From Phytophthora quininea (lineage: Eukaryota; Oomycota; Peronosporomycetes; Peronosporales; Peronosporaceae), in assembly GCA_011947345.1 (NCBI GenBank), contig JAAVTG010000550.1, positions 62,001 to 126,000 of the forward strand: a stretch of 64,000 nucleotides of DNA, given 5' to 3'. Below the pieces are notes generated by a model that had not been told where the DNA came from, made no database searches, and saw only the letters and a program-made list of their open reading frames with translations. The position numbers and the translations under genes were made by a program. This document shows, one piece after another, positions 44,233 to 55,911 of this stretch. Each line of letters starts with the position of its first letter. The stretch's first letter is position 1.

Positions 44233-45115
44233 CTAAAAGATCACTGCACTCAGTATTGTGCGACTCGAGTAGGAGTACGGCAGTTTGTGCGAATCCAGCT
44301 CCGATAAAACAACACCGCCTTGTCGCCATACCTCTCGCCCAGCATCACCGCGGGTGCCATCCACAGTGGCGTCCCAATCCCAGTCGCCATGGTGCTCTCG
44401 AGCGATACCACAGTCCGGGAGCTTGGTCTTCATCTGCTTGTTGAGTAGAATGTTGCGGGATTTGAGGTGGCGGCAGCAACGAGTACAGGTACACACGTGC
44501 AGTGCGATGGTGGCCATCTCTTGGACGAAGCTCACGGGTGGTTGCTCTTCTTGAATTTGTCCAGCAACGTCCGTAGATCGCCATTATCCATGATCTCCAG
44601 CACCACACAGATCCGAGAGCTCAGACAGCAGTCTTTTCACCGCTTCGACTGATCCATTCTTTGACGATGAATTTTCGTGTGACACCCGAGGAACTTCGCT
44701 TGCTTCGTTATTCCACATGCCTGTAAATGGCCACCGACATATTGGCGCTGTGATGGCCTCGATAGCGTGGCTTCGATACAAACTGGTACATTTGTAGTTG
44801 GCGACTCGCGAGTTTGGTGAGTGATTTTGCCACCGGAGGTGGGTGGGTGGCGGGGGTAACGGTACGAGCTTGATGCTTGTGTTGGTGGTGATGATGTCGC
44901 GATGATGTTTTGATCGTCTCTGGGCGAACGTGTTGGGATGGTAGTTGGCGTCGGTGGGCGAACGGTGGTGAACGTCGCATCATATGTGGTTTTTGTTGTG
45001 CCGACGCTGCGCAACCCAGCAAATAACCAGCTCCAACAAGAACGCGAAGGTCGCAGCTATATTCCCTAATTGTAGTGGAGAATGAATACACAACGAATGG
45101 TGAAGTTGTGGACAA
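44233..45115 (-). pseudogene. TKL-type protein kinase pseudogene with membrane segment
   Basis: Minus-strand fragments in order are: a transmembrane-like segment (NIAATFAFLLELVICWVAQR, about 45065-45005); a low-complexity His/Pro/Thr juxtamembrane region; then kinase blocks VLEIMDNGDLRTLLDKF, FVQEMATIALHV, CRHLKSRNILLNKQMKTKLP, DCGIARE, GTPLWMAPAVMLGERYGDKA and LSELDSHKLPYS. The catalytic HRD reads CRH, DFG reads DCG, APE reads APA, and most of the N-lobe is missing. It is a dead TKL-family kinase related to the expanded oomycete TKLs. It lies between the Harbinger transposase and its Myb-like partner. Confidence 0.7.
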
Positions 45116-45185
45116 CCCAGTCTCCGATTTATCTTATCTACCGTCTATCTTTGCTGGAGTCACACAGCGCCATGTTTACGTTGGA

Positions 45186-46622
45186 CTAGAGTTTCTGCGA
45201 GCGAACGCTTGCCATGATACGCTCTCGTTCTTCTAGGAAGAATTCCAAATCGCCTTGAAGACGCAGTTTGATAGGACTTGCAGCTGAGTTCATTTCGCAC
45301 TCAATATCGCTGATGCGCTTGCGAATATCATCGAGCATTTTGTAGTGTTCCTTTCGGGTCCGCGCGACTGCCTCGTGGTCGGACTCCATAGCTTGCATAG
45401 CCTCCGCTTCGCGCGCAGCAGTAATCCGTCCGACTAGCGTTAATAGTACGTCCATCGAATCCGCCTCCGGTTTCGCTTTCTTGGTGGGATTGTTGTTGGG
45501 AGTGCTAGGGCCAGCTCGCTTCTTGCTAGTACCTGATCCTGTTGGGGTGGTGTTAGTGGAGCTTCGCACTTCACGTGTTGGAGTTGCTGATGACGATACC
45601 AACGAGTCAAATTCATCCTCCACATACATTCCACCACGGACATTGCTGAGAGCGTCGGGGCGCAGCTAATGAGGCAAAATAGAGGTTGTGTGAGTTACTG
45701 TGCATTAGAAAAAATGCATGTAATTACCTTCAGCCAATGCCACAAATACAGGACATCGGCTTGTCCTCGCACAAATTTCTTGAAGTGTCGAGAGTGGGTT
45801 CCAGATATCCGGAAATTGGCTTCGTATATGCTGAAAAAGGATCGCACCTCCCCCAAAGCTCTTCTAACTTAGCTGCGCTATGTGGCACGACAATTGCAGG
45901 GTTAATACCCTCAAACGCAACGTCGTCGTGTATAAGCCCTTTGCAATCTTCATCATTGGTGCGAAACTTTGTTTCCACATCTTTCCAAAATTGAGCTTTT
46001 GATACGCCTGTACATCGTCCAAGTCCTGACGGTCAAAGTTTTTGCCTGCCAGTAATAGTTGACATGTCAGACGTTTTTAAAGTAACACTTGAAACCTGAG
46101 GCACGACTTACCGGTGACCTCGATGAGTCTCGTAACCAAGTCTTGCGACATCAGGACGTTGATCAGGCGGAATACGCAGTGCTTCGTGCGCCGAGTGTTA
46201 CCTGTAGCTAGTGTTGATGCTTCAGATGCGCGCTCACAATTGTTCACGAGCTCATCGTAGCGACGGAGACACTTGATACGGTCGGCTTTGTTGGTTCGCG
46301 TGTGGAGCTTGATTTCCCGGAGACTGTACTCTTTTCGGATCAGAGCCTGCGGTTTCTTTTCATAGGGCTAAGAGGCAAAATGCCCTTCCGTAATGGTGCC
46401 ACTGCGGACCGAAGTGGGGGCGCTGACTTGCTCGGCGGACTGAATGGCTTGAGCAACCTGAACTACGAAGGACACATGCTTCTCCGACGGCGCTGCAACG
46501 TCAACCAGTTCTTGGTTAAGGTTGCGCGCGACAGGGGCGTGTCCAGTTGGCAGCTCTTGATCAATTATTTCTTGGTCGCGCATGACGGGGGCGTGTTCGG
46601 TTGGCGGCCGCTCCTGGCCCAT
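45186..46622 (-). mobile_element. Harbinger-associated Myb-like (SANT) DNA-binding protein gene, three exons
   Basis: The minus-strand reading starts at 46622 and passes a TAG near 46368. Exon 1 has SLREIKLHTRTNKADRIKC and then HCVFRLINVLMSQDLVTRLI. A GTAAGT..GGCAG intron (about 46112-46046) leads to exon 2 (QFWKDVETKFRTNDEDCKGL, VPHSAAKLEELWGR, then FVRGQADVLYLWHWLK). A GTAATT..TTAG intron (about 45727-45668) leads to exon 3 (LRPDALSNVRGGMYVEDEFD). Exon 3 also has a Ser/Thr/Pro linker with KKRAGPSTPNNNPTKKAKPE and a coiled C-terminus. Two single-base shifts occur in exon 2. This architecture is that of the second, Myb-like ORF of PIF/Harbinger elements or of similar expanded oomycete TE proteins. 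Confidence 0.6.
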
Positions 46623-46671
46623 TGTTGGTCTGCAGCGACTGTCAGCCCTAGAGATTGCTACTGATTGGTTA

Positions 46672-47900
46672 TTATTGTGGACTCTTCAACCAATCAAAAT
46701 AAGCTAATTTCATTCTCAACCGAGCAGTGCGGGTAGGGCACGCATGGAACGCATGCGTCCACTTCCCGCTTCGGTTGAGAACGAGCCTCAGATCGATACT
46801 TGATGGTCTTTGCAGTTGCCTGCTTGTGTGTGTGTCCATAGCAATGTTTGCCGATGTGTCTGCCACTTTGTTGTGCCGGCGATAATGATGGCTCCACTTC
46901 TGTATGTGGCAAATGTCACCGAGTCGTCGGCATGTGTTATACAAACGAAGCAACTTCGTCACTTTCGGTGGCTTTCGGTCGCTCATCATGGTGATGATGA
47001 GCGTACTGTCTCCGACAACATTAAGTCGTGCGAGGTGGTGTAGCGACGCGTATCGTAGCGCTGTGAGCAGCCCCGTGAATTCTGCTGTATTGCTGGTTGT
47101 GCGCCTCAAACCCAGCGCCACACAACCGACCCATTCCACGGAGGGCGCCTCAACTTCATTCGAAATACGGTATATAATGGCTCCTGCACCTCCAAACCCA
47201 GGATTGCCCCTAGACCCTCCGTCGAAGAAAACCACGAGGCTGTCTGACTGAAGCTCTATTGAGTATGGAGCCTCAGTCGAAAGTAGCACTGAGAGTACTG
47301 TTGCTGCAGCGTGGTAGTGCCCCACATTTTCCTGTGTGAGTTGTCTGTTCCACCGCAGCTGCGTGATGGTAGAACGAAGTCGTGCTCGCAAACGGTCGGA
47401 GGTATGCAAGTTGAGTGTACTACCTTGTGCGCCAGGGTAGATTTTGCGCAGTCGATGTAGCCAAATTGCTTGGAGCGTGATTGCTACGGCTACCGCCCAT
47501 GCACGTTGAGCTTCCTCGTACAATACGTCAAGCATTTCCTGTGGTACACTGTTGTCCTTGACGGCGTCATGTGCACGTTGAAGTATTCGAGCTGGTATCG
47601 CTGGTAGTTCGAGCGAAAAGATGTCTTGTATTAGATTGTTGCCCTCATATCCCGCCGCCCAAAAACAGACAGTAGGACGGCCCAGAATTGCTTAGCTGCA
47701 GGACAATCCCATACCAGGTGCGCGATTGTTGTTCTCCCAGCCAAAGTGCAGGTGTCTTCGGCGCACGCAACAGACTTGGTGAGCGGGTTCCACAAATTGA
47801 TTCTCCGAGCTTTGACTCTGTAAAGGAATTGCATTCGACTACTAGTCGCTCCTCAATGCCGTAGATTGTTTTCCACGGCAGACACTCAAAAGCTGCTGCA
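46672..47900 (-). mobile_element. LINE fragment with Zn-knuckle and RNase H domain
   Basis: The 287-codon ORF 47535-46672 carries a type-1 RNase H with all four catalytic acids: D105 in VVFFDGGSRGNPG, E152 in NTAEFTGLLTAL, D176 in VVGDSTLII and D226 in HNKVADTSAN. Just upstream (47834-47631) LTKSVACAEDTCTLAGRTT and IAHLVWDCPAAKQFW form the zinc knuckle found before RNase H in LINEs. The reading continues upstream to 48091 and, beyond the hAT insertion, from 49537. Confidence 0.85.
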
Positions 47901-48099
47901 ATGTTGAGGTTATCCTGTTGCCACTTCGATGCCCTTAGCTGGAGTTTTGAGTTGCGTTGGTACGGTGTTGCCGCGTGATCCGCTTTTTAATCAACGAGGT
48001 AGGGCGAGACCATCGTCGCTTGCCCGCCCAGATCGCCGCAAAGTGCGTTGTCCACGGATGAGGAGTGGTACACCTTGAATAAAGTGGCTGGTTTATACG

Positions 48100-49536
48100 C
48101 AGGCATGCTCTATCGGGGCATTATGCACATAAAAAGCCAAAAACCCTTTTGAAACTCTCCAGGAGTGCCCATTTTGCCGCTCGGATTCTAGGCTGTTGAA
48201 GGAGTTCTCCAGCCAACATTTGCTGTTACCTACATACCGACACGTTGGGAGTTGATACACGATGCATGCCACTTTCTGTTGAAGAACTACGTTCGTCTTG
48301 GGATTCTCCAAGACGAAAAGGCTAACACGAAATCGAGTGACGCATGGTGGTTGTGCCTATTTGTGGTCTGCAAGTTGACCGAGAAGATCCGCGCCTGCTT
48401 TCGCAAGCTGCAGTATAAAACGGTTACTATGCGCGAACAATACGCTGCTCTGAATGAACTCCACTTATCACTGGCGTTGAAATTTGAAAGCGAAATGACG
48501 AAGGTGAGCCAACTGTCGATTCACCAAAGGTCTCTGAGCATTAACCGTGATGCTGCCTTCACTCAAGAGACCTTTTCGACAAGATTGCCACGGGACACCA
48601 CAATGTTCATACATGCCGTCAAGGAGCTGAAGTGGGTTTCGCTGGCATGGCTCTGGACCAACCAAACATCCACGAGCATCAAGATGGCGAAGAGGCTTTG
48701 GAAGTTTCAGCGCATCTGGCGGACATGGTAGACGAAGATACCCCGAGTTTCCACGAGGATGAAGACATACCACAACTCAATGAAGTAAATGAACCGACTG
48801 AATCCCAGCAATCAACGAGTCAGCAAGACTTGGTGGAAGCTGTTACTACAGCTCAGACCGTGATGATCGACGGAATTACCGATATCAAGCTCGATATTGC
48901 AGCAGAAGCCCGCGATGCGCCTCCAACGAGGTCGATTGACATCGTGAAGTGTACGGATGGAGCGTTCCGTCGTCTGCTGATCGCTCATTCAGCAAAATTG
49001 CAAGAATACCTAGGTGAATCGGCAACCGAGGAGATCTGGAGCCAGCGCAAGAACCTGATCCACGAATACAAGCTAAAGCGTGATGTTTGCATAAAGGTGA
49101 AGGATCAAGGTGATCTGTCGCTTGAAGACGCGTGGGCTAAAGTCGAACCTTGTGGTGAATTTGGAGCGCTCATCGAATTTGCTGTTGGTCTCGCAAGTAT
49201 TGCTCCAGGAACCCATACTGTGGAAGGGGATTTCAGTACGCTAAACGGTGTAGCTGGTCCACAGAAGAACTGCAAGCGCGTCAATACTTCGAAGTCATGG
49301 AGCTGGCAGACAGATTGGAGTCAAGCAAGAAGGTTATAGCACAACAGTGAGTTTCTGATCCAACAGAGCGTACGTAGGCTAACCTCACGTACATTTCCAT
49401 GCGTAAGCTAGTGCCCTTTAGGGTTTTCTGGCAATTCAATACATTTCCTGTGCAATGCCCCTTTGAAGTTTCCCAACTCTGCCCATTTTACATCAAATCC
49501 CATCGACTTTCAAAATGCCCCGTTTGAGCATGCCTG
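48100..49536 (+). mobile_element. Complete hAT element (1,437 bp) with 8-bp target duplication
   Basis: TTTATACG occurs at 48092-48099 and 49537-49544. The ends are CAGGCATGCTC..CGGGGCATT and its complement AATGCCCCG..GAGCATGCCTG. The 8-bp duplication and CA-starting TIR are diagnostic of hAT. Inside, a plus-strand coding remnant has DACHFLLKNYVRLGILQDEK, DAWWLCLFVVCKLTEKI and, after frame changes, GTHTVEGDFSTLNGV, a hAT-C-like region. It has no complete transposase, so it is non-autonomous. Confidence 0.9.
48252..49339 (+). pseudogene. hAT transposase remnant
   Basis: Two overlapping frames (48252-48731 and 48632-49339). The first begins WELIHDACHFLLKN-like and includes KIRACFRKLQYKTVTMREQY. 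The second has an acidic linker, then IDIVKCTDGAFRRLL, EYLGESATEEIWSQRKNLI and IAPGTHTVEGDFSTL. The BED finger and most of the catalytic core are missing. Confidence 0.55.
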
Positions 49537-49544
49537 TTTATACG

Positions 49545-50039
49545 TGTTGCGAAAATCGCGTCGAGCCTCGAAGGTAGTAAGATTCCTAGCGGCGTCGTCG
49601 TGTGCCCCTAGGTGTGGAGCACAGTTGGTAGTGGCCTAACCGAGAGCTCGAGTTCATGGTGACGATCAGCACCTTTGTGGGGCACTAGTATTATTTGTCC
49701 CAACGGTTTTCCGAATTAATATCCCGGGGAAAGTCGCAAGCAACGCTAAACCAAACTCTCGGAACTGATGTGCCACTCTCGACGGCAATGGTATGCCTAA
49801 GCGTCCCGGTTTAAGAAGCACTACTTCACTGGACTTCCATTCGATCGTGAGAATTTGATTACCTAGTTATGTGGATTTTTCGTAAGTGGCTAAACTATAA
49901 GAAATCACATCACGATCAGCCAGCGGCTCATTCACGTGGAATCCAGACGCGGTTGTTTCCCGATAGTCGTTCATCATGTGCAGCAGGTTCGTTAAATTCC
50001 AGCCTGTGTAAGGCTTGAACGAATTTCAACTTGTGTATC
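49545..50039 (-). mobile_element. Continuation of RNase-H LINE upstream of hAT insertion
   Basis: Reading minus-strand from here across the 8-bp duplication, with hAT removed, gives one open frame: GILLPSRLDAIFATRINQP, then LYSRCTTPHPWTTHFAAIWA. The rest of the segment has decayed coding traces. Confidence 0.55.
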
Positions 50040-53000
50040 CGGATATTTTTGAGTGGTCATACATGAGTTGGCAATGGGTCTTGAGCGAGTTCTTCACTCC
50101 ATCGATACTTGGAGCATCCACTTGAAAGTCTCGGAAGATAATATCGTTTCGGAGGCGCCAGATAGCATGGAATACAATCGCTGTGTGGACTTGCCACAAC
50201 AGCAATAGTATTTTCCATTGCGATCTCCATGATCTCCTGGCATCGTTTGATTCCGGAAATAAGAGTGGTTTCCAACTTAGCGGTCCCGCAAAGCTTTACG
50301 CCAAGGGGACCATAAGGACTGCCACATTGCCCCGAGGTCTCGACAGGCATAGAAGCCATATTCCGCCGTTTCAATGGCATTGCACGATGGCCGAACACAA
50401 TTTTGAATGGTCAGATTTAATTCTTCCAGAAAGGAAAGACGCGATCCCATGGTAAGTCCTCCAAAGAAAAGCCGGAATATAACATCATGAATGACAGGAA
50501 GCATGCAGCGGCGCAACCAGACCAGTCTCGGTAGAACTGCGTGGATGTCCCTGTGCGGGCATCCCAAACTCAGCAAAGGATGGCGTTCTATCGGTGGTAT
50601 CTGTAGCATAATATCATCCCAGTGGTGAGTCCGCAGGCTTGGGAAGAAGTAGGTTCTTCTCTCACCCGCTGCTATTCCATCAAGAGGATTTCCAAAGCAG
50701 GGAGGGGTCGGTGGGACTGTTACACCTGCTAGCTCTCCTGAAGAGGGATTCGGAAGCACGCGGTGGAAGACTTCGCTCAGTTGTCGGTACAGCAGAAATA
50801 CGTCTTGGTAACGTATCTTGTTTCCAAGCTCACTTCCCAATTCCACACAAATTCCTTCGAAAAATGCAGTAGATGATGGCCAGCGGTGTTTGCTATTCAG
50901 GAAGTCGTTCAAACAGAATTTGTTCATTCCCGTAAGCAGTCGGCACAACCGCCAAAATTTGATGGTGCCTATCCTGTCGGTTGAGTTACCGCGAGAGTTT
51001 CCCTGACGGTCCAGACTTGATACTCTTTGGATCTGTTCCACCATATTGGACTAAAGAGAGCATATTGCAGGGACTGCATTCGTTTTATGTGTAACGCGCT
51101 CCTTCTTGGCCAATTTAAACACTTCCAGGCGCGCATAACTTGGTGCCACCATAGCGGCAGCCTTGTTTGTCCCCAGGCAGGAGGTGAAGGGGGTTCTTGA
51201 AACAAAAATCACTTGACCACCGACGGTAAAATTGTCCGCAACGTGCGCTCAGCAACTCGACCAGTGGGTAGTACCAGAGTTCGTCACGGCGATTTTCGTG
51301 ACTACAAATTGCCTGAATAATTTGCTGCAGAAGTGAAAACTTCCGCCGACGGATAACCATTGCAATGTCTGGGATACCGATGCCGTATTCGATCGTGGGA
51401 ATGTCAGCTATTCTATCGGAAGGCCGTGCAATCTCCTTGAAGGCATGTCGAGGCCGGATTGTATTCCCTGACTGATCACAGAGATGAATGGAGTTTACAA
51501 ATACGTTGTATATACCATCCGGAATGAACTGGCCTCGGACTGCTTCTTGCTGTTTCACAGAATCCCTTAGGGTATTAATTACCGAGCTCATGTCGAATTC
51601 CAACCTGGCCTGCCGCCATTTCGTTTGCACACCATTTGCCAACTTGAAGCTGCGTCGTAGTGATACTGAGTTGAGGGTATCCTCCGTGTTTGGTGAAGGT
51701 GCCAGGACCAAACCGGCGCATCGTTCTCCTTGTGCCCATAATTTCTGTTCACGTGTGCTGACAGCAGTAGTAGTCCCAGTGGGCGTGATGTGCATTGGTA
51801 ATATTCCTTCGGTTCGTCTCAGCACTGATCCCGCTATTACTCCCCATTGACAAGCGCTTCCGACCCACCGAATAACGGTCTGCGCACCCATCGCCTTGAG
51901 CTTGCTCTCAACATCCGGCATATTTATGCCCCCGTGTGCTAGCGGAAGATGCATGATCTCCTCATTGCACCAACCAGCCACCTTTGTTACCGATATCGCG
52001 AAATACCCCGTCCATACGAAGTTTTTAGTTCTTAGAACGGCTTCGCGAAGTCGTGTCTTAGGTGGCCACGAGTGTCGGCCAACAAATAGTAATTTTGGAA
52101 TGATTATTGCTGATGCAATGGCCGCTCGTTGGATAGGAGCATTAGTTTTTGCATTGCAAGCGAAAGTCTTTTCGACAACGCAATGAATGTTCTGCTCCAC
52201 GCTTCGTCCGCGGTGTCGTGGTCTCCAGCCCAATGACCAAGGTATCTCGACGCCAGTCGATAACGTATCGTTTGAGCGGTCTCCGATTGACTGAAGCCTC
52301 TCAGCGCCACTGCCGTTGACTTCGCGAGATTTAACTGCAGTCCCGAGTGCTTCGAAAATTACTGATCACCTCTAGTGCTGCCGGCTGCATAGCATTGTCG
52401 GCCAGGTAGACAGTGGTGTCGTCGGCGTAGCCTGCATTTTTCAGTTCAATCGTGCCAAGATCGGTAGAGAATTTCACCCCTTAAAGTGTGTCGCTCGCTC
52501 CAGCGCATCACTCAATACGTCTACAGCAACGATGAACAGGAGCGGTGCAAGTGGGCATCCTTGTCTTATTCCGCTGGTGACCGGAATTGTGGTGGACGGG
52601 GCCCCATTAGCAAGGAAAATGGCACTCGTATTCGTGTGAGTGGCCCGAACCATTGCACAAAATTGTCTCGGGATTCCTTTTCGCTCCAGCACAGCTAGTA
52701 GGAATTTCCTGTCTAGGGAGTCATAGGCTTTGACAAAGTCTAATAACAGCGCTTAGGCGTGCTCATAAGTGTCGTCTTTGGCACACATTGATTTTGCTGC
52801 TTCAAAGATGTCCATCGCTGTATGGATACTCCTGCCAGATACGAATCCAAATTGCGTTGAATGAACTAGATGTTCCACCTGAGCTCCAAGTCGTGTGGCA
52901 AATATTCGGGTATAGATCTTGTAGCCGGGATTCAAAAGGTCAGTGGGTCGGTAGTTCAGCGGGTTGCTAGCGTCTCCACCTTTTAAGCAGAACATATATG

Positions 53001-53920
53001 AATGTTGAAAGCTGGCTGGAGTAACATCGTTGGTGAAGCAGAAGTTGAAGATGGCTGCTAGTATTCGAGTCAAAAGATCGGCAAAGTCTCTATACCAATT
53101 GTTTCCAAGGCGGTCAGGACCGCACGCTTTGCCACGTTTGCATCGAGATACTGCCTGAGCTACCTCTGCCTCAGTAATGTCAGTGTCAAGGACTTGGAGA
53201 TTAACATGCCCCCAGCCGTCTGCGAAGTTTTCGATATACCTGTCTGTGGTAGTTGAGTCTGCCCCCGTTGCGTTTAGAATCGACATCCAGCTATCCGCAA
53301 TAATTTGTGCTTTATCTTGGCGTTGTTCGCCGCGGTTCACACCTGCAGTGTGTAGCCTAGGAACAATGTTATCACAATATTTCGTGCTAACACGCCGGTA
53401 AAACCCTTTCGTTGTGCGGCGTTTGGAGAATATGTGTTACTCACGTAAGCGCTTCTGCCGTATTCGTCGGCGTTGGTCCTGTAGGGCCTCAATTTGCTGG
53501 AGTATACCGCGTCGTTCTACAGGCGAAGCGGCACCACCATTATCAGCCGCCGTGTGAAGCTTGTTCACCAGCCTGCCTATTCGCCTTCTATAGCTTTTGG
53601 CCACTCGACGTCTACACAATTTCTTTAAGTCGGTCACCTTCCGCTTGATGCGTTTTCGAAATCCTCCCAAGCTGGCAGAGGATTTCCGTCATTCTCGAGA
53701 ATTTGACTGACCTCTGCATAGAGATCTCTCAAGGCATGGTGCACTAGGTCTTGTGTGCTCGCCTCGGCGTAGTTCGGTGGTGGGTATACGTTACGTTGCT
53801 TTTTATCCGCATCGGGTTGAACGGAGGTTGCAAGTGTAAAAGTATTGCCATGTGATCGGTATGTACTGGGGCGACATCTGCTTCTACATGTTTACATCAT
53901 GTCAAATTATCCTGCATGGA
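50040..53920 (-). mobile_element. LINE copy 2, ORF2: endonuclease end, RT and C-terminal domain
   Basis: At the 5' side the endonuclease end (APVHTDHMAILLHL, about 53890-53850) is followed by a linker (YPPPNYAEASTQDLVHHALR, then RRRVAKSYRRRIGRLVNKL). The RT runs from 53340 to about 52350: KRGKACGPDRLGNNWY, LLLDFVKAYDSLDRKFLL after a TAA, SGIRQGCPLAPLLFIVAVDV, then GYADDTTVYLAD. The C-terminal region (52233-50040) parallels copy 1: IPDIAMVIRRRKFSLLQQII, LPVIHDVIFRLFFGGLTMGS, NCVRPSCNAIETAEY. A G-run at about 52478-52482 is one base short in frame terms. Inactive. Confidence 0.85.
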
Positions 53921-53989
53921 GTACCATCGGTCAAGTCTGCTGGAATATCAATATTCCATTTACTGCGTAGGTATACGTGTGATGCCTTG

Positions 53990-55800
53990 CACAAAATTCT
54001 GCTTTTGCAGACAATTGCGCTGTGTTTGGTTGTATCTATCGCCAACATCCACCAACTTTGCACCAGCTATCCAGGACTTTCCTGCCGCACTAGATGAGAA
54101 ATTGCCCGGCCAAAGATGCCGTAATATCCTGGCGAGCCCGTCCACCCGAACGGGAGGGCGAGGTCGACAACTGCGGCGACCATCGCGCCTGCAAACCAGC
54201 AAGAAATTCGTGCAGCCAACATCAAGTGACGAAAGGCACTGCGAACGTCACCTTTGAGCAACTTGACGACCATGTTCGGATACTTGCGATGCAGGTCTTC
54301 GATTCTCTTCGCGATCAAGTCAACGGAGCATAATTTAACAGGCGGGATTTCTTCTTTGTTTGACACCTCGTTTGTTGACCTTGACGAGAATGATAAGTCA
54401 TGAATGAGCCTGGCCTCGACTCGTGGATCGACGTCATTCTTCGGTACGCATCCGAATGAACTAAAACGCAGGATATTCCACTGACGGGTGACATCTAAAT
54501 CCACTGCCGTCCTCTTGGCCTTGGCGAACGCTTTTTCTTAATGCGTTGAGAGATTGGCGGGCTGATTTGTGGTTTTGGTATGTCGTTGGACCGCCGACAT
54601 GTGTTGGGAAATCATGCTGAACGCCACTTGAAATTATGTTGACCACGAGATCGCGGGACTGGTAGCTGCGCAGAAGGATTGAGGCCCACTCTGCGTTCAA
54701 GGCCTTGTTGGGGCGCTCATCGTATTCGGACTGGTTTCTCCACAGATGCACTAACTCAAGAAGCTTCATGCCAGATACCCACGCCAGTTCTGACAATGCC
54801 TTCTTCATTTCGTGGTCAAGCTGGTAGACGGGGTTGGTACCCCAGACGCACATTCTGCGATGGAGCGCGGTGGCTCAATCCTGTGGTTCTTGAATGCTTG
54901 CAACAATAAATTGTGTCAACAACGCTCATGATGCCGCAGCTGTGTCTCTAAAGACGCTTGAATAGTCTTGGCCAGCGCGATAGACACGGTGAACGAGTTT
55001 GGGGGCATCCTAGTCAATTTTGAGTTGATGTAACCGTGGTTTTGAGGCCGCCGTATTTCTGAATGATATGGTTTTTCACACACTCCGCGAGTTCGGTCGG
55101 CTAAATATGAGCCAAGCTGTCGATGACGCAACGGTCTTGAGATTTGGATGGACACCCACCCCTGTTGTGACAGGAAGCGAAGGCATGCCAAGCGTGTTCC
55201 TTGCCGGGGCAACGCACGAAACACGTCGTCAGGAAGTAGACGATGTCGCTTATGGTTCCCATGATCACCCCGCTGCTGTTGGTGATGACGGTTTTGACTT
55301 AATTCGTCGGCGCGAGGTCTTTTGCTGGACAAACGTGTGCTTTCTTGTGCCACTTGCAGTGCTTCATATCGTTCGTTGGATATCACGGTGAGAATACCAA
55401 GGTATTCCGGGTCCGACTTCGAGAATCTTGACTGGGCGACGTGACGCAAATCTACCCCGGTGCCGATGAAGTCCTCCACGCGTCAGCGATAGTCTTCTAG
55501 TACGTCGTCGAACCAGCAAACGAGTATGTCCACGTCCATCGCCGACCACGATCCTTGAGCCTGAATAGCAATCGCGAACTGCCAGGCTGCTAAGAGAAAA
55601 CTTCGCATGACTTGATTGTAGAACGTGTTCGCAAACGCAGTCAGTAGCGCTAGGCTGTCCTGTAGCTCCACCATCGATGCCAACTGGCGCAGTTTTGGAA
55701 GATTCACTCGCTGAGAAATTGTTCATATTGACCGTTGTTTCACAGCGCCAACGCCGGCGAGCTGCGAAGTCGAAGCACTCCATGTGTCCCACGGAAAGAC
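53990..55800 (-). mobile_element. DIRS-like retroelement fragment (Gag-like region and RT)
   Basis: The Gag-like part (55707-55000) has LPKLRQLASMVELQDSLALL, SAMDVDILVCWFDDVLEDYR, then after shifts a short Cys/His stretch. The RT part (54853-54067) has NEVSNKEEIPPVKLCSVDLI, MVVKLLKGDVRSAFRHLMLA and DLALPFGWTGSPGYYGIFGR. That is the DIRS/Ngaro-type RT with LPFG and a divergent catalytic region. RNase H and tyrosine recombinase are not found; the fragment stops near 54060-53990, where LINE endonuclease sequence begins. It is therefore a truncated piece inserted within a LINE. Confidence 0.75.
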
Positions 55801-55911
55801 CTCAAACACCAAATCGGAAATCATACAGGCCCATCAAGACAGCTGGGTGCGGCTGAAAGGATGTGGCGAGGGAAGACATTGTTAGCTCAATGAATTGTGA
55901 CGGAACTTTAC

